From positions 174,344-238,343 of the forward strand of contig VNWV01000023.1 of assembly GCA_009801085.1 (NCBI GenBank): a stretch of DNA of 64,000 bases. The letters are read 5' to 3'. Position 1 is the first letter of the stretch; the number at the start of each line of letters is the position of its first letter. The translations under genes and the position numbers were made by a program. The notes below the pieces were generated by a model that did no database searches, was not told the DNA's origin, and saw only the letters and a list, made by a program, of their open reading frames with translations. Origin of the DNA: Lasiodiplodia sp. COLG20 (taxonomy: Eukaryota > Ascomycota > Dothideomycetes > Botryosphaeriales > Botryosphaeriaceae). Of this stretch, positions 59,868 through 64,000 are shown in pieces.

Positions 59868-60762
59868 ATGACATCGTATCCGCCAGGAGAATGCTGCATC
59901 CGTGGCGTCAAGCATGAAGGCCAGGCCGTCGGCAAGATGGTGCAAGTTGGAGGCAGTACGTGAGATCCTTTGACTCAGCGATGGGGTTTCGACTGACCAG
60001 GATGCAGTCAGCTCGTATGTCGTTTATCCCGAGGACGAAAGCACCCGCAACGCCATTCTAGTTCTCACCGACGTCTTCGGCCATGCTTCCATCAATCCTC
60101 AGTTGTGAATGATGCAGTCCTATTCTAATTCATACAATAAATCCTCACATTAGCTGCAGGATTGCCGATCAGCTTGCTGCCAATGGATATTTCGTCGTCA
60201 TGCCTGACCTTTTCAACGGCGACCCGGCTCCGGCTAATACCGCGGGCTTTGACCTCCAGAAATGGAGAGTAAATCATCAACCAACTACAGTCGACCCGAT
60301 CGTCGCTGCCGTTTTGAAGGAAATGCGTGGCGGCCTCAAATGCGAGCGTGTCGGCAGTGTCGGGTACTGCTTTGGCGCCAAGTACGTGGTTCGCAACCTG
60401 AAGGGTGGGGGTCTCATCGACGCTGGCTTCGTTGCTCATCCATCATTTGTGGACGCGGATGAGCTCAAGGCTATTACACGTCCGCTGAGCATTGCCGCAG
60501 CTGGTAAGTTGAGAATGACATCCACCAGCGTCCCCTTACTTACCTATTTCCAGAGGACGATTACATTTTCCCGACTCCGAAGCGTCGTGAATCTGAGGAC
60601 ATCCTTGCGGATATACAGGCAACTTACCAAGTGGTCCTGTACTCGGGTACATCGCATGGTTTTGCAACCCGTGGTGATCTTTCAAAGAAAGACACTAAGT
60701 TTGCCAAGGAGCAGGCGTTTCTGCAAGCGGTGAAATGGTTTGATGAGCACGTCAAGGAATGA
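59868..60762 (+). CDS. Dienelactone hydrolase-family protein (AIM2-like)
   Basis: Four exons, 59868-59955, 60008-60104, 60160-60503 and 60554-60762; 245 residues, the usual DLH length. Introns are 50-55 bases (GTACGT...TGCAG, GTGAAT...TGCAG, GTAAGT...TCCAG). The alpha/beta hydrolase fold carries the DLH Cys nucleophile in GSVGYCFGAKY (Cys about 132), an acid residue in EDDYIFP (about 178) and His in SGTSHGFATRG (about 210), so the Cys-Asp-His triad is complete. N-terminus is MTSYPPGECCIRGVKHEG, typical of fungal AIM2-like members. Family enzymes hydrolyse cyclic lactones; the physiological substrate of this subgroup is unknown. The coding frame is broken at each exon end, so no single ORF shows the full protein. 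Confidence 0.9.
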
Positions 60763-60880
60763 AGTTATTTCTGCATGGTCTGTACGACAAATTACTTTTC
60801 TTTGGCTAGATTTCAACCTACAAATGGGTATTACATCCAAAGGATAACGCTAATTTATTGTTTGCTCATGCTATGGGCAG

Positions 60881-60949
60881 TTGAAGCTATCGTCCGGACG
60901 TAAATGTGGAATTAAAAATTATACATCCACGTCCGGACGATAGCTTCAA
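60881..60949. repeat. Perfect 21-base inverted repeat with a 27-base AT-rich loop
   Basis: Left arm 60881-60901 and right arm 60929-60949 are exact reverse complements. Each arm also contains the palindrome CGTCCGGACG. The loop (60902-60928) is AT-rich. It lies between the 3' ends of two convergent genes. Confidence 0.9.
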
Positions 60950-61089
60950 GTCTCCGCATCCGTCGAATAATTCCTCACAAATGATGTAAAAAAAAAAAAT
61001 CTATCCTAGGGATCCGTAGGTACCCCATGTTTCGAGGCTCTGGTATTCTTCGCGCTAGCTTTCGGCTGCAATCACCCGCTGTATGCTTT

Positions 61090-62159
61090 CTAAGCACCCA
61101 GCTCATTCACCGGCGCTACTGGGCGCTCGGTTTCGAAGAATGCCCTGATGTTCTCCAAGCACTCCCTCTCTGCCTTTCTGAAGCTCATCTGGGTCAGTCC
61201 TCCCATGTGCGGTTGGATTATGACCTTCTCGCTCTTCTTGAAATAGTCATGGATTTTGGGTTCGCCACAGAAGACGTCCAGGCCGGCTCTCCAAATCTTT
61301 CCAGACTCCAAGGCGTTGATCAGTGCCTGCTCATCAATAACTGCACCGCGAGAGGTATTGATCAATATGCTTGAATCCTTCATAGCCGCCAATTCCCCCT
61401 CACCAATCATGCCAGTCGTTTCAGCATTCAATGGCACGCTGATGGAGACTATATCGGAAGTCTCAAGCAATGATTGCATGTTCTGGCAGTATTTGGCCTG
61501 GTATTTCGCTTCATCCGCTTCAGAAAGGCGTCTCCGGTTGTGGTATTGGATGTCCAGGTTGAAGACGCTCGCTTTCCGCGCAATGTGCTTGCCGATAGCA
61601 CCCATCCCGATGATTCCTAACTTCATGCCCGTGGGATCACGACTTGGTACGTGGTCTGCCCGCCACCTGCTCTCCCTCGCAGCCTTCTCGGCACGAGTGG
61701 TGTCGCGAATGGCGGCGAGCATAAGAAAGACGGCCATGTCGGCAGTGGCTTCGGAAACTGCATCAACGGTGTTGCAAAACCAAATGTTTTGAGATGTCAT
61801 CCAGTCAACACTGAACTCATCGTAGCCTGCAGATGCCGATGCGATGATTTTGAGGTCAGGAAGAAGCGGTGCAAAGAAGTCGTGGTCGAAGTTGCCGTAC
61901 GGATGAGTTCCCATGCGGATCATCATGGCCTGGAATGGACCATCTTGGTTGACCTTCTGGTCGATGTTGCGGAACCATTCTGTCCGGTCCGGAACATCAA
62001 TAACCTAGCGATATTTAGTTTGCGATCTAACAAGTTGTAGCATGTACGCACGTGTAAGTCGAACTTTTCACGGAACTTGTCTAGAAAGTCAGCGCCAACC
62101 CATTCAGGGTAGCGCAGGCAAAGCGCCTTCGGTTTTGCAGCTTTTACGCTGGCCGACAT
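61090..62159 (-). CDS. D-isomer-specific 2-hydroxyacid dehydrogenase
   Basis: Two exons, 62159-62052 and 62004-61090 (47-base intron, GTGCGT...GCTAG, phase 0); 340 residues, normal for the family. The NAD-binding domain has GIIGMGAIGKHIARK. Catalytic residues are visible as Arg in INTSRGAVIDE, Glu in FCGEPKIH and His in IIQPHMGG. The substrate domain has ASAGYDEFSVDWM. The family includes glyoxylate/hydroxypyruvate reductases, formate dehydrogenases and phosphoglycerate dehydrogenases; length and the absence of a C-terminal ACT domain argue for a glyoxylate reductase-type enzyme. No targeting peptide is evident. It is convergent with the DLH gene across the hairpin spacer. Confidence 0.92.
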
Positions 62160-62730
62160 ACTGAATTTAGGGAGATGGTCGGGTCTACTTCTGGGAGCAG
62201 ACGAAAGCCACTCAGATAAACACCCCGCAATGCAAGGTTGGGGGTGCATACTCTTGGCACTCGGAAGGCCAAAGCGATCAGCCGAGCTGAAATGACGTGC
62301 TGGAGGACCAGAAGACACGAAGCTTTGTGGACTTCGCGTAGCCAATATAAATTCTAAGAGAGTCTATATCTGTGTTTCTACGGTGCATGCTCGCTACTGA
62401 CCCAACGACTCTCGACTGGACATGGACAAACATATTAGCTCCACGTGATGGTTGATCGACTCAGCCGTGCGATCCACCTCGTGGCAGATCAACTCTCCAT
62501 CTTCGGCAGCGCATCGATGCATGCGAGATCCCCCATGTGGAGAGCATCTAAGCGGCAGGCTGCAACCACTCACGAATCCTGCAGGTGAAATGCCACGGCC
62601 GTCAGCTGACGCCCATGGTTGGTCATGCGCAATAAGGAACCTTGCCTCTTCCTAGCACGGCCGCCACAAGGCTGGTAAAACCAGCCCATCTGAAGAAACT
62701 CCTCTCTGTCCACCTCGTCCCTGCCTAACG
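62160..62730. promoter_or_regulatory. Divergent promoter region, hydroxyacid dehydrogenase / membrane protein
   Basis: 571 bases between divergent starts. No distinct regulatory motif or ORF stands out. Confidence 0.45.
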
Positions 62731-63798
62731 ATGCGGCCTTTGAGAGGTATCAAGGTCGGTGATCGCGAGTATGCTCGTCGGCGTTTCGGTACAGTCATGA
62801 GTTTCATTGCCGATCTCATCGTCGACGTGAGGGAGATGCGCAAGGTGGAGGACATGCTGGAATCGTCCGACAGAGCCGTCATGGCGTTCAAGGACAGCCA
62901 CTTGAGAGCCGTGGGAAGTGTTTCCACAACCGTAGGTTACCTCGTCCCCTAGAAAAGCAGCTTCTTACCTCTACAGGCAGCCATCGTCGCCCAGCTATCT
63001 TCCACCACTCTCCAGATGCCAGGCCTGAGCCACGTTCACTGGACGGCTCCCGGCTGCATCATCGCCAGTCTTCTTTTTGGCGTGCTCACCGTCATTCTCG
63101 GCACAGTCCAGCAGCAGATCTTCGGCACGCTCAACAACCCGGAAGGTGTGCGCATGTGGCTCAGCAACGGCCGCTTCTATCCTCCCCACCGCTTCTGCCG
63201 CCCGCGGTACGACGAGTTGGTGGGAGAAACCGACGACAGCTTCTGCTACCACGGCAATAACCTTGCCTCGACAGCTCAATTCCGTGGAACCGCCCCGCAG
63301 GGCAAGAGGCGTCTGCAGGTATCCATTGCCGCTCTGCAGCTGATGTCCATGCCGCACAAGTTCCTGACTGCCGCCGTCGCCTTCTTCCTCGCAGGATTCG
63401 CGCTGTATTTGGGCTTCGCTTTCCGCCAGGATCTGGACGACACTCCCGCACGGGACAACAACGAGGCCGTCTTCATCTCGTTCGTCGCCGTCGCTACGGC
63501 TTCCCTTGTTTCAGGCTTGGGCGTTGGCGTGTGGAAGGTGTGGGAAGTCCGGGGCGCCGAGGAAAGGTCGGACAGAGACTCGTACGGCGACGAGTCAGAG
63601 TCCTTCACCGACAGCAGCGAGGAGAGCGGCTACGAAGCGGACGAGTCTCAGGTCCTGGCCAGCCCGCAGGTGCAGCGACAACGATCCAAGAAGCCGCGCA
63701 GGGGCAGGCATGATGAGATCGCCGAGGTGCTGGAGGAGGCTGCTCGGCTGCATAAGCGCTTGGCGCGGTTGATGCGGGAGGAGACTGATGGTGATTGA
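62731..63798 (+). CDS. Uncharacterised membrane protein with charged C-terminal tail
   Basis: Two exons, 62731-62931 and 62977-63798 (45-base intron, GTAGGT...CTACAG, phase 0); 340 residues. The N-terminal 75 residues are hydrophilic with alternating basic and acidic clusters. Three hydrophobic segments follow: about 87-108 (GCIIASLLFGVLTVILGTV), about 195-215 (FLTAAVAFFLAGFALYLGF) and about 228-250. Between the first two is a loop with two Cys (RFCRPRY and SFCYHGN) that may pair. The last 85 residues are an acidic Ser/Glu stretch, a basic KKPRRGR patch and a short amphipathic helix (AEVLEEAARLHKRLARL). I do not recognise the family. The window ends 202 bases after the stop with no further gene. 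Confidence 0.75.
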
Positions 63799-64000
63799 GC
63801 GATCCAGTTGTCAGTTGGCGTGGTCTCTCACGTGCACCTGATGTAACAATGACTGCAAGGGGGGAAAGAAGCGAAGCGACCATAAAACAACAAGGTGTCC
63901 GCATTCACCGAGAAGACAGCGCATGCCCTACATATCCACAGCAGTATATAGCACACAATGTGCCTTGCAGAGACGTCATTTGAAATTAATTGCATAAAAC

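Overview
This window is about 64 kb of a filamentous ascomycete (Pezizomycotina) genome, most plausibly a dothideomycete. The evidence is the gene content (a Ste3-type pheromone receptor, GCN2/Cpc-3, an Epl1 of fungal size, Knr4/GS-1, an MIPC mannosyltransferase, a full-size ABCB transporter) and the gene structure: introns mostly 49-150 bases, GTANGT-like donors, CTAAC/CTGAC branch points and no operons. The class-level placement is an inference. I could support 25 protein-coding genes, one possible extra small gene and one disputed small ORF. I found no tRNA, rRNA, CRISPR array or intact transposon. Exon boundaries were derived by hand from splice signals, reading-frame continuity and recalled family motifs; no alignment was run.

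Layout. 1-8 kb: 3' part of the eIF2-alpha kinase GCN2, one or two unrecognised small genes, and a multi-pass membrane protein on the minus strand. 8-13 kb: Ste3-like mating pheromone receptor convergent with a secreted FAD-linked oxidoreductase, then a 1.6 kb gap. 14-21 kb: OCRL-like inositol 5-phosphatase divergent from the decapping subunit DCP1, a short coding-like ORF behind DCP1, a tandem-repeat spacer, and an LDAH-type lipid-droplet hydrolase. 21-31.5 kb: a Thr/Lys-rich repeat protein, the Paf1-complex subunit CTR9 and the splicing factor CWC2. 32-37 kb: an ABCB multidrug-type transporter. 37-43 kb: KAE1 (KEOPS) divergent from an RKM4-like SET methyltransferase, then EPL1 (NuA4). 44-51 kb: the AMPK/SNF1 beta subunit, a small membrane protein, KIN17 and the MIPC synthase catalytic subunit. 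52-64 kb: KNR4/SMI1, an SDR oxidoreductase divergent from VPS45, a dienelactone hydrolase-family protein, a D-2-hydroxyacid dehydrogenase and a C-terminally charged membrane protein.

Most genes are conserved housekeeping genes in unrelated pathways: translation control, transcription elongation, splicing, tRNA modification, chromatin, vesicle traffic and sphingolipid or phosphoinositide metabolism. I see no secondary-metabolite cluster, defence island or mobile element, and no evidence for a coherent new multi-gene system. The points worth a second look are local: a GC-AG intron that rebuilds the conserved C-terminus of the AMPK beta subunit; a perfect 21-base inverted repeat between two convergent genes; a coding-like ORF after DCP1 followed at once by a near-ideal intron; GATA-type and Gcn4-type sites ahead of KIN17; a YxxxK-to-YxxxR change in the SDR; and 20- and 27-base tandem repeats.
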